Below are positions 1 through 10,351 of a stretch of DNA of 64,000 nucleotides, piece by piece. The position numbers and the translations under genes are program-made. The notes beneath the pieces were generated by a model. The model was not told where the DNA came from. It saw only the letters and a program-made list of their open reading frames with translations, and ran no database searches. Numbering within the stretch: position 1 is the first letter of the stretch; every line of letters starts with the position of its first letter. The DNA lies in NCBI GenBank assembly GCA_008729055.1, contig SDUX01000010.1, forward strand, positions 2,123,090 to 2,187,089, in the 5' to 3' direction. The DNA comes from Pyropia haitanensis (taxonomy: Eukaryota; Rhodophyta; Bangiophyceae; Bangiales; Bangiaceae).

Positions 1-242
1 CACGTCCAGCCGCAGGTGGCCGTCGGGGATGACGAGGCGGCGCCAGCCGCCGGCGGCCGCCGCGGCCATGGCCGCGGCGCGGCACCCGCCGCACGGGACG
101 GGGAGGCGGGGGAGGGGAGGGCGGACGATACGGGGCGACCCCAACGGTGGGTGGCCACGAGCCGGGACGCCACCCACGCGGCGCCGCAGCGGCGTGGCCA
201 GCCGGGGCGGGGGCGTGGCGACCGCGGCGCCGCGCGCGCGGC

Positions 243-274
<32 letters not shown>

Positions 275-366
275 CCCACGTAGGCGGTCGGGCCCGCTGC
301 CGAATCGCCGCGGCGGCCGCACCGACGGCCGCGCGGGGGCCCGCTGCCGCGGCAGCCGCTGGCGGG

Positions 367-398
<32 letters not shown>

Positions 399-833
399 GC
401 ATGGCCGGGATGTGCCGACGAGGCGGCGGGGGTGGGGCAGCGCTGGAGAGGAGAGATGGGCGGGTGGGCGGGTGGGCAGCGGTTGGAGGGGGGGGGGGGC
501 GGTATGGAACCACTGCAACGGCTGTGGCAGTGGGGGGGGGGAGGGGGGGGGGAGGCGGTATGGAGCCACTGCAACGGCTGTGGCAGTGGGAGGGGGGGGG
601 GGGGGGGGGAGGGGGAGGCGGGACGCTGCCGACGCGGCGTAGAGGCCGCGGGGGGACGGCGGCGGCCGGGCGCGACGGCGGCGCGGTGCGACACGCAGGG
701 GTTTGGGGCGGCGGCCGCGTCCACGTTGTCCCCGGTGGCAGCCCCGCCGCCCAATCGCCTTGCACGCCGCCCACGCCGCTGGGGCGGTGCGGCCCGTTGT
801 CGCCGCCGCGGCGGCCGTCGGTAGGCAGCGCCC

Positions 834-865
<32 letters not shown>

Positions 866-1713
866 CCGCGGCGGGAGCGGTATGCACGGCGGGGCGGCCG
901 TCCCACAGGCGGCCGCGACCCGCCGCCGTCGCGCGTGGCGTGAATGGATACTTTACGGTTAGACGGCGGTCCGAGCACGACGCCGCGGGCGGACCGGCCG
1001 GCCGCGGCGGGTCCGAGACGCGCGCCGCCGCCGCGGCCGCCGCCGCGCCGCGGCGGCCGCGGGCGCCGCGGTCGGGGGAGGCGCCCCCCCCGCCCGCGGG
1101 GAACGTCGGCAGCAGTGGGACAAACAACAAGGGCGGCCGCCGCGCAGGGGTCGGCGACGCGGCGTCCCGCGGTCCGTGCCGGGCCCGGCGGCGCCGCCGC
1201 TCCCCCCACCGCCCGTCATGGGCGCCCGCCGCCAACGCCGCCGCGGGCGGCAAGAACGGGCGGCTACCGCGTTGGCGGGCGACGGCGCGCCCTCCCCCCC
1301 CCCCCGCCCCCCCCCCCCCCCCCCCCCCCCGCCCAGCCCGTCCGCGCGTGCGTGGCCGGCACCCGCGCGGCCGCCGTCCAGCGGCGGCAGCGTCCCACCA
1401 CGGCCACAAGGCGCGTGCGCGTCGGAGCGCTGGCCGCCAACGCCGACGACGCCGCCGCCGTCGCCGCCGCCGTCGGGTGCCGCCGCACGCTCGCGGGCCG
1501 TCCCAGGCGTGCGCGCGCGGGTGACGCGCGCACGGCCGACGCGGGGCTGCCCCAAAGGGACACTGGAACGGTAGGGGGGGTCGTGGGAGGGGGGGGGGGG
1601 GGGGAGCGAGCGCTCCCCGATTGGCAGCGCACAGCGGCTGGCCGCGCCACCGCGCGCGCCCGTCGTGGCCCCCACCGGTGCTCACTCCCCCCCCCCCCCC
1701 CACCCCCCCCCCC
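1..1713. other. GC-rich low-complexity stretch, no gene recognised
   Basis: Composed largely of CGG/CCG microsatellite and pure C or G runs (for example about 837-863, 1298-1330 and 1687-1714). A 56-bp tandem duplication containing a GGTATGG(A/G)(A/G)CCACTGCAAC core begins near 500 and again near 556. Long open frames here translate to Arg/Gly/Pro/Ala runs on both strands and carry no recognisable domain. The lower end may hold the 3' part of the F-box-like gene if that gene is spliced. Confidence 0.6.
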
Positions 1714-3119
1714 CTACCAATACTCACGCTGCTCGGGGTGGTCCTCTGTGTACCGCTCAAACGCAACCGCCGCGGCGGCCGCCGCGTCGGCCCTGCCGTC
1801 GCGGCACGCCGTGATGCACCGGATCCACGCGTACCGGTACCGCGCGTTGAGCCACCCGTCCGTCCCGTCCTGGGACGTCACCTCGTACAGCAGGCCCGGC
1901 GAGAGGGCGCCAAACGCGGCGGCAACGGCGCGCAGCGCGGCGGCGACGGCCGCGACCGCGTCGGGCAGCGGCACCGCGTGGCCCTCCACGAACCGCTTGA
2001 CCGCCGGCAGGTGCGCGGCGGCCAGGTCCGCGGCGCCTGGGTACGCGTCGAGGCCCGCCTCGGACGCGAGCCGCCGCAGCACCGCCCGGTTGGTGCCCGC
2101 CCGCCGCTCGGCCGCCATCCGGTTGCGGAGGGTGGCCGCGACCGCACCCAGCGGCGCCGCGAGGCCGCCGTGCACGCCCACCGCCGCGCGCATCAGGCCG
2201 CCCACCGTCGGCAGGCCGTACGCCGCGTGTGCCGCGACGGCCATGCCCGTCTCGCGGACGCCGCCGGGCGCGGAGCGGATGGGGCCAAACGCGGTCGCGG
2301 AGACGCCCCAGCACGACCGCGCCGTCTTGTACGGCAGCACCCGCACGAACCGCGTCGTCGCCGCGGCCGTCGAGTGCCGCGGCGGCGAGCGGAGGAGGCA
2401 CAGCGGCAGCGTCGCGGCCTCGCCGCGCCCCACCGCCCAGCCGACAAGCGCCGCGACGCGGAGCTGCTCGCGGAGGTTGACGCCCTCGAGGGAGCCCGTC
2501 GCGGCCGCCTCGACGGCCGCGGCGAGGCCCACCGCCCGCCGCGCTTCCGCCTCGGCGCCGGCGGCGGAGAAGGGGTGGCCCCACACGTACCACCGGCGAG
2601 GGTCCCCGCCGGGGCCCGCCAGCGGCCGCAGCCCGCCGAGCGCGCCCGCGTCGGGCGCCGTCGCCGCCGTCAGCAGCCGCTTGCCGCCGCCGCTCCGCGG
2701 CGGGCCAATCCCCGCCGCCGACGTGACCGCCGCCGCCGCGGCGGTGGCGGCGGCAGCCGCCGCCATCGACAACGCCGACGGCGGCGCCGGCAGTGGCAGG
2801 CAGAGGCACTCAAAGAGGCGCACCCACGACGCGCGGCGGAGGAGGGACCACGTCGCGCGGCACGTCGCGGCAAACGCAAAGAGGTCCGCGGGGGGGAGCT
2901 CCCCAGCCAGCCGCAGCAGCAGGTCGTGCGGCAGGGCCAGCAGCGTCAGCCGGCCGGCCGGCGCCGCCGCCGTCGCGGCGGCCGCCGCGGCGACCGTGGC
3001 GGCGGTCATGGCCGCCGCCGCCGCCGCGTCGACCGCCGCGGCCGCCGCCGCCGCCGCCGCCGCCGCCTTGGCGACCGCCCCGCCGGGCGGCGCCACCGAC
3101 GTGGCCGCCCCGTCCGGGA

Positions 3120-3160
<41 letters not shown>

Positions 3161-3348
3161 ACGGCACCGCCGCCGCACGCGGGCGGGTGCCGCCGGCCCG
3201 CCGGCGGCTCCCCCGCCGGCGGCACCGCCGCCCTACGTTTGCGGCCCGCCGCGGCCGGGGGAAGCGCGGCGGCGGCCGCGGGTGCCCCCGCCGCCGACGG
3301 GGCGGCGGCGGCGGCGGCGGCGGCGGCGGAGCCCCGGCGGGGCGCCAT
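1714..3348 (-). CDS. F-box-like protein, Ala-rich N-terminus
   Basis: About 544 residues from the ATG at 3348 (MAPRRGS). The first 130 residues are Ala/Pro/Gly low complexity. Residues about 130-175 match the F-box pattern: LPHDLLLRLAGELPPADLF, then a Cys-Arg pair and W-V-R-L-F. The remaining 350 residues are a soluble, mostly helical region without visible WD40, LRR or kelch repeats. In the F-box family this module binds SKP1 and recruits a substrate to an SCF ubiquitin ligase; the substrate cannot be told from the sequence. The frame stays open upstream to 3771, but that part is composition-driven. The last codons (EQREYW-stop) overlap a perfect splice donor, GTGAGT read on the minus strand at 1722-1727, so the real C-terminus may lie in a further exon below 1714. 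Family call moderate, function inferred. Confidence 0.6.
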
Positions 3349-4165
3349 GCGGCGGCGCGCCAGGCGCGCGCGTGGCGGCCGCGACGATGGCGGCGAGGGG
3401 GGGGGCAAGGGCGGTGGCAAAGGGCGGGAGCGGACGGCGGCGACGGGCGGGAGCGGGCGGCGGCGACGGGCGGGAGCGGGTGGCGGCGACGGGCGGGAGC
3501 GGGTGGCGGGCGGAAGCGTTGACGCGGCGGCAGCACCGGGAGCGCCGTGGCGGCGGGGCGGGACGGCGACCGGCAGCGGCGCTTGTAGGGCTGGAGGGGA
3601 CGGCGTGCCGGGTGAGCGCAGACGAGCGACCGCCGCGCCGGCAGCCGGCGTGAGTGGCTCGCGCGCTGCCGCGTCACTGCCCAAAAAAGACCGCCGGGCC
3701 GTGGCTCGCGCAGGCCCATCAGCTGCGCGAGCTGCGTCTGTCGGAACGGTCGCGACGGGCGACGGCGGCACATGTTGCTTAGCTCGGGTTGGGTTGGTGT
3801 GACGGCTGGGGCGCAGTTTGTTTGTACATCGGGTTCACGTGATTGGTTTGTGCTGGTGACGTCCAGCCAGCACCACTGTAATGCGTATACGCGCACAACA
3901 ATATGTACACGCCCCACACGGAGCGCCCTCCATCCAAGGCATTGCGACGCTCCGCTTGGGCACGAACACCCCCTCCTGCCATGACTCTTCTCTCCTGGCC
4001 AACACGCGGAGCACTCTTTTTTCCCACACCGTGCATACGTACCCCTGGGCCAGGGCTCCATCCACCCGCTTGCTGCGCCCGCCACCTGATCCCGTGCGCC
4101 GCCTTCTGTGACCCCGTCCTCCCGCCCCCTACTCTCTTCCACGTTCATCTCCACGCCGCCACACC
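3349..4165. other. Divergent intergenic region
   Basis: Lies between the F-box-like gene (leftward) and the small ORF at 4166 (rightward). The part at 3770-4100 is less GC-rich than its surroundings. A pyrimidine-rich tract (about 4105-4165) directly precedes the ATG at 4166 and looks like a 5' leader. No RNA gene was seen. Confidence 0.5.
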
Positions 4166-4426
4166 ATGCCCGCGCCGGTTGGCACGCCCGTGGACATTGC
4201 GTTTGGCACCGCCTTTGCGGCGCTGGCGGCGGCGGGCCTCGCGACAATGGCGCGCGGCTGGAGCGCCGCGCCGACGCCGCCGCGCGGGAGCACCCGCAAC
4301 GGGGGTTTGCCCGGCCAGCGGGGTGGCGGCGTGCAGCCGCCGGCCGGCGGCGGCGGTGACAAGGGCGGCGGCGAGGGGGGGGAGGAGGGGGGGGAGGGGG
4401 GGGGGGGGCGTCGCCCGGGCGCCTGA
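4166..4426 (+). CDS. Possible small single-pass membrane protein
   Basis: 86 codons from an ATG in good context (CACACCATGC). Residues about 8-30 (VDIAFGTAFAALAAAGLATM) form one hydrophobic segment. It is followed by a Pro/Gly/Arg-rich tail that ends in a G homopolymer tract (4376-4408), so the true C-terminus is uncertain: an indel there would open another frame. I do not recognise a family. The pyrimidine-rich leader and the hydrophobic start are the only reasons to call it; the tail is composition-driven. It could equally be a chance ORF. Confidence 0.3.
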   Translation: MPAPVGTPVDIAFGTAFAALAAAGLATMARGWSAAPTPPRGSTRNGGLPGQRGGGVQPPAGGGGDKGGGEGGEEGGEGGGGRRPGA

Positions 4427-5135
4427 GCTCCCGCGCCTGCAGCGCTCACTGGACCGCGGCTGGCGGCGCTTGCTGCGCCCGTGCCGCCGCCGCGTACTAC
4501 TGGTGGTGGGGGGCGGCCCGGGTTCCGCCGGGTCGGCGTGGTGTTTGTTATATTTTTTTGTCGTATGGGGGACGACGTGCTGACGGCCGGCATGGTAGCG
4601 GCGGCACCGGGGGTGGGCGCGGCTCCCGGCTGGCGGGTGGCGGGTGCTAGCTGGGGGACTCGTGCTGGTGTGGGTGATGTTTGGGGGGTCTCCCGCAGCC
4701 CCTGCTTGTTGCCTGCTCGCAAGTGGGTCGTGCAGGTGGGGGCGCGCCCGCCGCACGCCGCTGCGGTCTATGTGGTGGTTTGCGCTTGCCATTCCGCGGG
4801 GTCTCCCACCACGAGAGATTGCAGGGAGACGGTGGCGTGGCGCGTCTTCATAGCGGCGGTGCGGTGGCGGGTGTGCGTGTCCCTAAGAGCGGCCGTGGAC
4901 CACTCGAGCGCATCATTGACGTTTATATTTCTGTATTCGTTAAAGAATAGGACAGCATGCCGCGCCGCCCGCACGATCCCAATAAAAAAATACGGGGTGA
5001 GAAATAAAAAAGAAGAGGTTACGGCGAGTCATGTCAACATGCCATGCACACACACACGCACACAAAATGAAACACAAGCGAAAAAACCAATCCAGGGCTA
5101 CACACGCCCAGGCCGCTGCCAACAGGCGACCGTGC
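4427..5135. other. Intergenic region between small ORF and ATM gene
   Basis: Convergent intergenic DNA, AT-richer at 4910-5080. AATAAA-like motifs at about 4981 and 5003 could serve plus-strand 3' ends, and a short CA-rich microsatellite lies near 5045-5062. No gene was seen. Confidence 0.45.
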
Positions 5136-7484
5136 TCACTGTCTTCTTGCCTCGGCTGGCACCTCGCCGGCACCCGCCTCGGGCGGCGGCGCGCCCTTGC
5201 TCTTCTCCGCCAGCTGCCGCGCCCACATCCGCTTGTACTCGCTCGTCGGCACGCGCGACAGCAGCTCCTGGTGGCTGCCCCGCTCCACCACCGAGCCGGC
5301 GCGCATGACGAGGATCTCGTCCGCGTCCACCACTGTCGACAGCCGGTGCGCGACGATCAGGCACGTGCGGTCGGTGCCGAGCGCGGCCAGCGCGGCCGTC
5401 ACCTTTTGCTCCGTTGCCGTGTCGAGCGCCGCCGACGCCTCGTCGAGCGTGAGGATGGCCGCGCCCTTGAGGATGCACCGCGCAATCGCCACGCGCTGCC
5501 GCTCGCCGCCCGACAGCTTGGTGCCGCGCTCACCGACGAGCGTGTCGTAGCCGGCGGGCATCGCCATGATTGCGTCGTGCACCTGTGCGGCGCGGGCGGC
5601 GGCCTCCACCTCGGCGGGCGACGCGCCAGGCCGCCCATACGCGATGTTGTAGTAGAGCGACTCGTTGAATAGCACCGTGTCCTGGGAGACAATGCCAATC
5701 GTCTCGCGCAAAGACGCCTGCGTCACCTTGCTGATGTCCTGCCCATCAATGAGGATCCGCCCACCAGTCAGGTCGTACAGGCGGTAGAGAAGGCGGAGCG
5801 TGGTGGACTTGCCCGACCCAGACGACCCAACAATGGCCAGCGTCTTGCCGGCAGGCACACGGAAGGACAAGTTGGAGACCACTGCAGCGGTACGGGTGTC
5901 CGGTTCCGACACGTCACGGTCGGTCGCCCCCACACGCCCGTTCTCAGGCACCCCGTTGGCCGATGCGGTGGTCTCGGCGGCGTCCCCGTCCTCGGCCAGC
6001 GGGTCTCCCGCCTCGTACGCAAACGACACGTTCTCAAAGACCACCTCCCCGCCTGTCACCGCCAGGTCTGGCGCAGACGGCACGTCCCGAACCCGTGCCG
6101 GCCGGGCGAGGACGTCAAACAGGTTTTGCATGTCAATGAGGCTCTGCTTCAACTCCCGGTACTGCCAGCCGAGAAAGCCCAGCGGCACCCACAGCTGCTG
6201 CAGCAACGCGGCGGCCATGACCAGGTCGCCCACGCTCATCGCCCCCGCCGCAATGCCCTGCGCGGCCAGCACCAGCACGGCAGTCAGGCCGCACGCAAAG
6301 ATGGAGCTCTGGCCCGCATTGAGCACCGCAAACTCCCACTCGCTCTTGACGGCGGCGACCTCGTGGGCGGCCAGGCACGCGTCGTAGCGCTCCAGCTCAA
6401 AGCCCGCATTGTCAAACACGCGGACCGTCTCATAGTTGGTGAGTGAGTCCACCAGCTTGGCCGACGCCTCATTGTCCACCGAGTTCATCCGCGCGCGGGT
6501 GATGGCCATCTTGTTGTTTTGCACGAGCGTAAACGTCAAGAAGACAACAAACGTGGCTAGCGTCACCGCCGCAAATGGCCACGTGAACCGGCGCGCCAGC
6601 AGCCCGCACACGAGTGACAGCTCAAAGATGGACGGCACAAAGGAGAAGAGCGCGGCGCGGAAGATAATCTGCACCGCCCGCGTTCCCCGGTCCACAATGC
6701 GCGTCAGCTGGCCGGTGCGCGAGGATGTGTGGAACGCCGCCTCGAGAGTGTGCAGGTGCCCAAACGTGGCGCGCGTCACGCGTCGGCCCAGCCGCTGGCC
6801 CGACGACGCAAACACCGCGTGGCGGAGCTCGTGCGCGACCGACACGACCACCTTGACCAGCCCGTGCGCCAGCAGCAGCTGCACCGCCGACCGCACGGCC
6901 GCGGCCGCCACCCCCGCGCTCGTCGTCGTCGCGGACGCGAGCGCGACCGCGTCGACGGCGCGGCGGTAGAGGAGCGTCACCGAGATGCCGAGCAGCTTGG
7001 ACACGACCATGCACGCCACGGCGGCGAGCAGCCGCACGAGCACCTTGGGCTCCTCCCTCGCCACGGAGCGGAGGTAGCCGAGCAGCGCCACGAGCGTGCC
7101 CTGCGCGCGGGACGCAGTCAGCCGGGACACCTCGTCGGCGGACGCCGCGGCGGTCAGGGCGCGGACCTGCTGCAGGCTGCGTGTGCTGGCCGCCTCGGGG
7201 GAGATCGGTGCGGGGGGGGGGAGCGCCCCGCCGGCCGCCGCGGGTGTTGCCGCCGCGGCCACCAGCAGGGGGCGTGCCCGGCAGCGGCGGCGGCGGCGGG
7301 CGGCGGCAGTGGTGGTGGCGGCGGCGGCTGCGGCGGCGCCCCCACGGCCGGGGCATCGACCGGCTGCCGCCAGGAAGGCAGAAGAGCGGGTGCCCACACG
7401 CCGGGCCGCGACGCCGGCGCCGGCAGGCGGAACAAACGCCCACATGCCTCCAGAAGGCGGACCCCACCTGGGGGGGACCGCCAT
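5136..7484 (-). CDS. ATM1: Mitochondrial ATM/ABCB7-type half ABC transporter
   Basis: 782 residues from ATG 7484. The N-terminus is Arg/Ala-rich, as expected for an organelle presequence. Residues about 160-450 are the six-helix membrane domain and carry ATM1 hallmarks: NYETVRVFDNAGFE, NAGQSS and VPLGFLG..YRELKQSLIDM. The nucleotide-binding domain follows: Walker A GSSGSGKST (about residue 550), signature LSGGERQR (about 655), Walker B LTLDEASAALD and the H-loop IVAHRLS. All catalytic residues are intact. An insertion of about 45 acidic residues sits between the first NBD strand (VVFENVSFAYE) and AAVVSNLSF, where ATM1 proteins are normally short. The family exports a glutathione-linked sulfur or Fe-S precursor from mitochondria for cytosolic Fe-S assembly; it works as a homodimer. 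Single exon. Its start is divergent from the KIN17-like gene, with 765 bp between. Family call is strong; compartment is inferred from family and N-terminus. Confidence 0.93.
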   Translation of the reverse strand: MAVPPRWGPPSGGMWAFVPPAGAGVAARRVGTRSSAFLAAAGRCPGRGGAAAAAAATTTAAARRRRRCRARPLLVAAAATPAAAGGALPPPAPISPEAASTRSLQQVRALTAAASADEVSRLTASRAQGTLVALLGYLRSVAREEPKVLVRLLAAVACMVVSKLLGISVTLLYRRAVDAVALASATTTSAGVAAAAVRSAVQLLLAHGLVKVVVSVAHELRHAVFASSGQRLGRRVTRATFGHLHTLEAAFHTSSRTGQLTRIVDRGTRAVQIIFRAALFSFVPSIFELSLVCGLLARRFTWPFAAVTLATFVVFLTFTLVQNNKMAITRARMNSVDNEASAKLVDSLTNYETVRVFDNAGFELERYDACLAAHEVAAVKSEWEFAVLNAGQSSIFACGLTAVLVLAAQGIAAGAMSVGDLVMAAALLQQLWVPLGFLGWQYRELKQSLIDMQNLFDVLARPARVRDVPSAPDLAVTGGEVVFENVSFAYEAGDPLAEDGDAAETTASANGVPENGRVGATDRDVSEPDTRTAAVVSNLSFRVPAGKTLAIVGSSGSGKSTTLRLLYRLYDLTGGRILIDGQDISKVTQASLRETIGIVSQDTVLFNESLYYNIAYGRPGASPAEVEAAARAAQVHDAIMAMPAGYDTLVGERGTKLSGGERQRVAIARCILKGAAILTLDEASAALDTATEQKVTAALAALGTDRTCLIVAHRLSTVVDADEILVMRAGSVVERGSHQELLSRVPTSEYKRMWARQLAEKSKGAPPPEAGAGEVPAEARRQ

Positions 7485-8249
7485 GGCGACGACTGCCGCG
7501 ACAAGGGAGCGGCGCGAGGAGGACTACAGGGACGACGTCGGTGGGAACTCAACGGGCGTGGTCCGGCTGTGTACGGCGCTACAGTCGTCGCGGCGGGCGT
7601 GGAGGCGGCCGAGGAGGGGGGTATGGAGGCGGGTGTGGGTAGGTGGAGGCGGGTGTGGCGGTGGGTGCGGTGTGGAGGCGACAGCCGCCTCCATCGCACC
7701 CCCCCCGTTCGCAGTCCCGTCTGGAGTGGGCGGGCAGACGCAGTCAGACGTCCATCCCGCCCGAGATGCTGTACAGACGAGGGAGATTGATCGTTACTGT
7801 TCCTGCCAATGTTCCACGAGACAGCCATCTGATTGGCCACACGAGAGGAAGACCTAGGCCGTGCATGCAACGCCAAGACAATTCACGCACGACTTCACAC
7901 AAGTATGTAATGATAAATTAAATCCAGTCGAAGCCACGAGAAGCCCGGAACAAGTGTGCATCGTCCGCATGCCTCCGCTCGGTAGCGGTCGTGCACGCCC
8001 TGGTCAGCGTGTCTCTCTTGCCGCTTGGTGCCTCCCTGCCCCCCACCACGTCCACTGTGCTCTTACGACCTGCCACACGAGTCTTGCGGCTACCACCTAC
8101 CACACCTGTCTTTTGCGGCTACCCCTTTCCACACCTGCTGTGCAGCTGCTGCTTTGCTTGCCACACCTTTTGCGGCTGCCGCCCGCCCGCCTGTGCTACT
8201 AGGCCGGGTCTTCGTCCGCTTTGGTGTCTTGCTCCCCCCCCTGCGCGCC
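7485..8249. other. Divergent promoter region ATM / KIN17-like
   Basis: 765 bp shared by two outward-facing genes. The centre (about 7800-8020) is relatively AT-rich. Near 8070-8170 there is a local imperfect repeat of a TGCCACAC / TACCACAC / TTGCGGCTAC theme. No further gene was seen. Confidence 0.5.
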
Positions 8250-9531
8250 ATGGGCGGCGGCGGCGGCGGCCCCGCGCTGACGCCCAAGGCCATCAGCAAG
8301 TCCATCAAAGCCAAAGGCCTGCTCCGCCTCCGCTGGTATTGCCAGATGTGCACCAAGCAGTGTCGCGACGAGAACGGCTTTCAAAACCACTGCCGCTCCC
8401 CCGGCCACGTGCGCGCGCTCGCCGCGTTTGCCGAAGACCCCGACACGCACGTGGCGGACTTTTCCGCCCGCTTCACCGACGCCTTTCTCGGCGAGCTCCG
8501 CCGCCGCGCCGGCGCGGGCGTGGCGGTGCCCGCCAACGCGGTGTACCAGGACGTCATCCGGGAGCGGCACCACGTGCACATGAACGCGACGCGGTGGGCG
8601 ACGCTCGCCGAGTTTGTCGCCGCCCTCGGCGTGACGGGACGGGCGGTGGTGGAGGAGCGGCAGGGCATCTGGTACGTGGCGTACGTGGACGCCGAGGCGG
8701 CCGAGCGCGACGCGGCGGCCGCGGCGGTCGAGGCCCGCGCGGAGCGGGCGGGCGACGAGCGGGCGGACCGGCAGCTGGCGGCGGCGCTGGCGGCGGCGGC
8801 GGCCGCCAAGGCGGCAGCCGGGGGGGGCAGGGGGGGGGGTTGCTGCGGGGGGGGGCGCCGACGCTGCCGCCGCGACCGCCGCCCCGCCCGTGCCGCTGGT
8901 GCGGAAGGGCAAGGCCGTCGCCGCCGGCACGCCCTTTACGATGCGCCTCGGTAGTGGCGGCGGCGGCGGCGGCGGTGGCGACAGCGGCGGTGGTGCCGCC
9001 AGCGGGGGGGCGCCGACGGTCGCCGCCCCTGCCGCCGGCGGGGCGGTGAGGCTGGGCGTCGCCGGCGGCGGCGGTGGCGCCGCCGCCGCGGCCGCCCCTG
9101 CCCGTCGGCTCGGCGGCCTGGGCGGCGGGACCGCCCGCGGGCGGGCGGCGGGCCGCCCTAACGCGCTGCGTGCGGCGGCCAAGGCGGCGGCCAAGGCGGC
9201 CGCGGTGGCCCCGCCGCCGCCGACGCCACCGCCGCCGCCGCCGGCACTGCCGCAAACGCCGGCACCAGCGGTCGAGGCGGCGGCCGCGGCGGCCGCGGCA
9301 GCGGGCGACCAGCCGCTGGCGACGGTCGTCGACGCTCCCGCGGCGGCCGCGGCGGTGGGGCCGCGCCGCGCACGGCGCAGCCGCTGGGACCGCCCACCCG
9401 CGGCCGCCGCCGCGGGCACCGCCACCGGCGACGGCGGCGGCAGTGGTGGCGGCGGCGGTCACAGCAGCAGCCGCTGGGGACCCCCGCCGCCGCCGCCGTC
9501 GGCGCCGTCTGGTGGCAGCGGCGGCGCCTGA
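8250..9531 (+). CDS. KIN17: KIN17-like DNA/RNA-binding zinc-finger protein, frame broken at G runs
   Basis: Starts at ATG 8250 (GCGCCATGGG). Residues 1-190 are clearly KIN17: TPKAISKSIKAKGLLRLRWY, a C2H2 finger C-Q-M-C..H..H followed by CRDENGF, then the winged-helix-like domain with HVHMNATRW and GIWYVAYVD. KIN17 binds curved DNA and RNA and takes part in replication, repair and pre-mRNA processing in the nucleus. The opening frame runs into a different frame at three G runs (8820-8855) and stops at 8954. The next frame continues with a KIN17-like basic stretch (VPLVRKGKAVAAGTPFTMRL) to 9531. I therefore read one gene with a homopolymer length error, or less likely a short intron. The C-terminal tandem KOW/SH3 region of typical KIN17 (about 390 aa) is not visible. 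It is replaced by Gly/Ala/Pro low complexity with SRWDRPP and SSRWGPP motifs. N-terminal identity is strong, C-terminal structure uncertain. Confidence 0.85.
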
Positions 9532-10351
9532 CACGGGGCGGCACCGTCGGCGTGGCCTGGCGGGGGCTTCGCGGTGGGGGGACCCCCCGTGGCGCCCTCT
9601 GCGCGAGGGCGGCGGGCTGGGAGCGCCGGTGCGCACGTGTGGCCGCTGCTGTGGGGGGCGGCGGCGGGGAGGGGGGGGAGGGCGACGATGGGCGCGGCGG
9701 CCGCGTCCAACCTGCGTCGCACCCGACGCCCGCCATTCCCCCTGGCGGTCGCCTTTCCCGCCCGGGTGCGCCTGTCGACACTGGCCTGGCCACGGGCGGC
9801 GGGCGTAGGTGGACCGACCGGCGGGGGCGGGACGGGCCCGTCGCCCGTTGCGGATGCGTTGGTTGACCGGCTGCGCCGCGGCCGAGCGGTAAGCGCAGCC
9901 CGCCGGCAGGGGCGTGCGGCCCGGCCGTGGTGTGCTCGGTTTTCTTGCCGGCCACCGCGCTGCGCCGGAAGGGGGACGTGCCTGTCGGGGTGGCGGCGGC
10001 GGCGCGGCCGCCGACGGGGCAGGCGTGACCACCACGGGGCGGGGTGGGGGGGTGACGTGCCGCGCCGATGCGGCCGTCCAACGGACGGGCGGCGTCGCTC
10101 GACGGCACCGCCGGCGGCTGCCACCGTCTGCCGGCGATGCGGCTGGCCGATGCCGTTGGGGATACCGGCCAGGCCGTCACGGCGAGGCTCCCGCCCCCGC
10201 CCAAGCCACGGGATGACCAGCGCATAGGATAAAAAAAAAAAACCTGCTGATGAGACTGTAGGGACGCATCGGAAAGTAAAAGCGCACACACGCGGTGCGG
10301 TGCGTCCCCCCCCTCCCCCCCAACCCTCAACCCCGACCCCGCCCCGCTCCC
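9532..10351. other. Convergent intergenic region
   Basis: Lies between the 3' ends of the KIN17-like and RHD3-like genes. GC-rich with a single A run (about 10230-10241). The RHD3-like stop overlaps a GTGAGG that could be a donor, so a further exon here is possible, but I see no open frame with a transmembrane hairpin. Confidence 0.45.

Noticed and set aside
944..3802. 952-codon plus-strand frame across the F-box gene
   Set aside because: Arg/Ala/Pro shadow; the minus frame carries the recognisable F-box.
4427..4590. Extension of the small membrane ORF through the G tract to a hydrophobic segment near 4540
   Set aside because: Would require a frame change for which there is no homology support.
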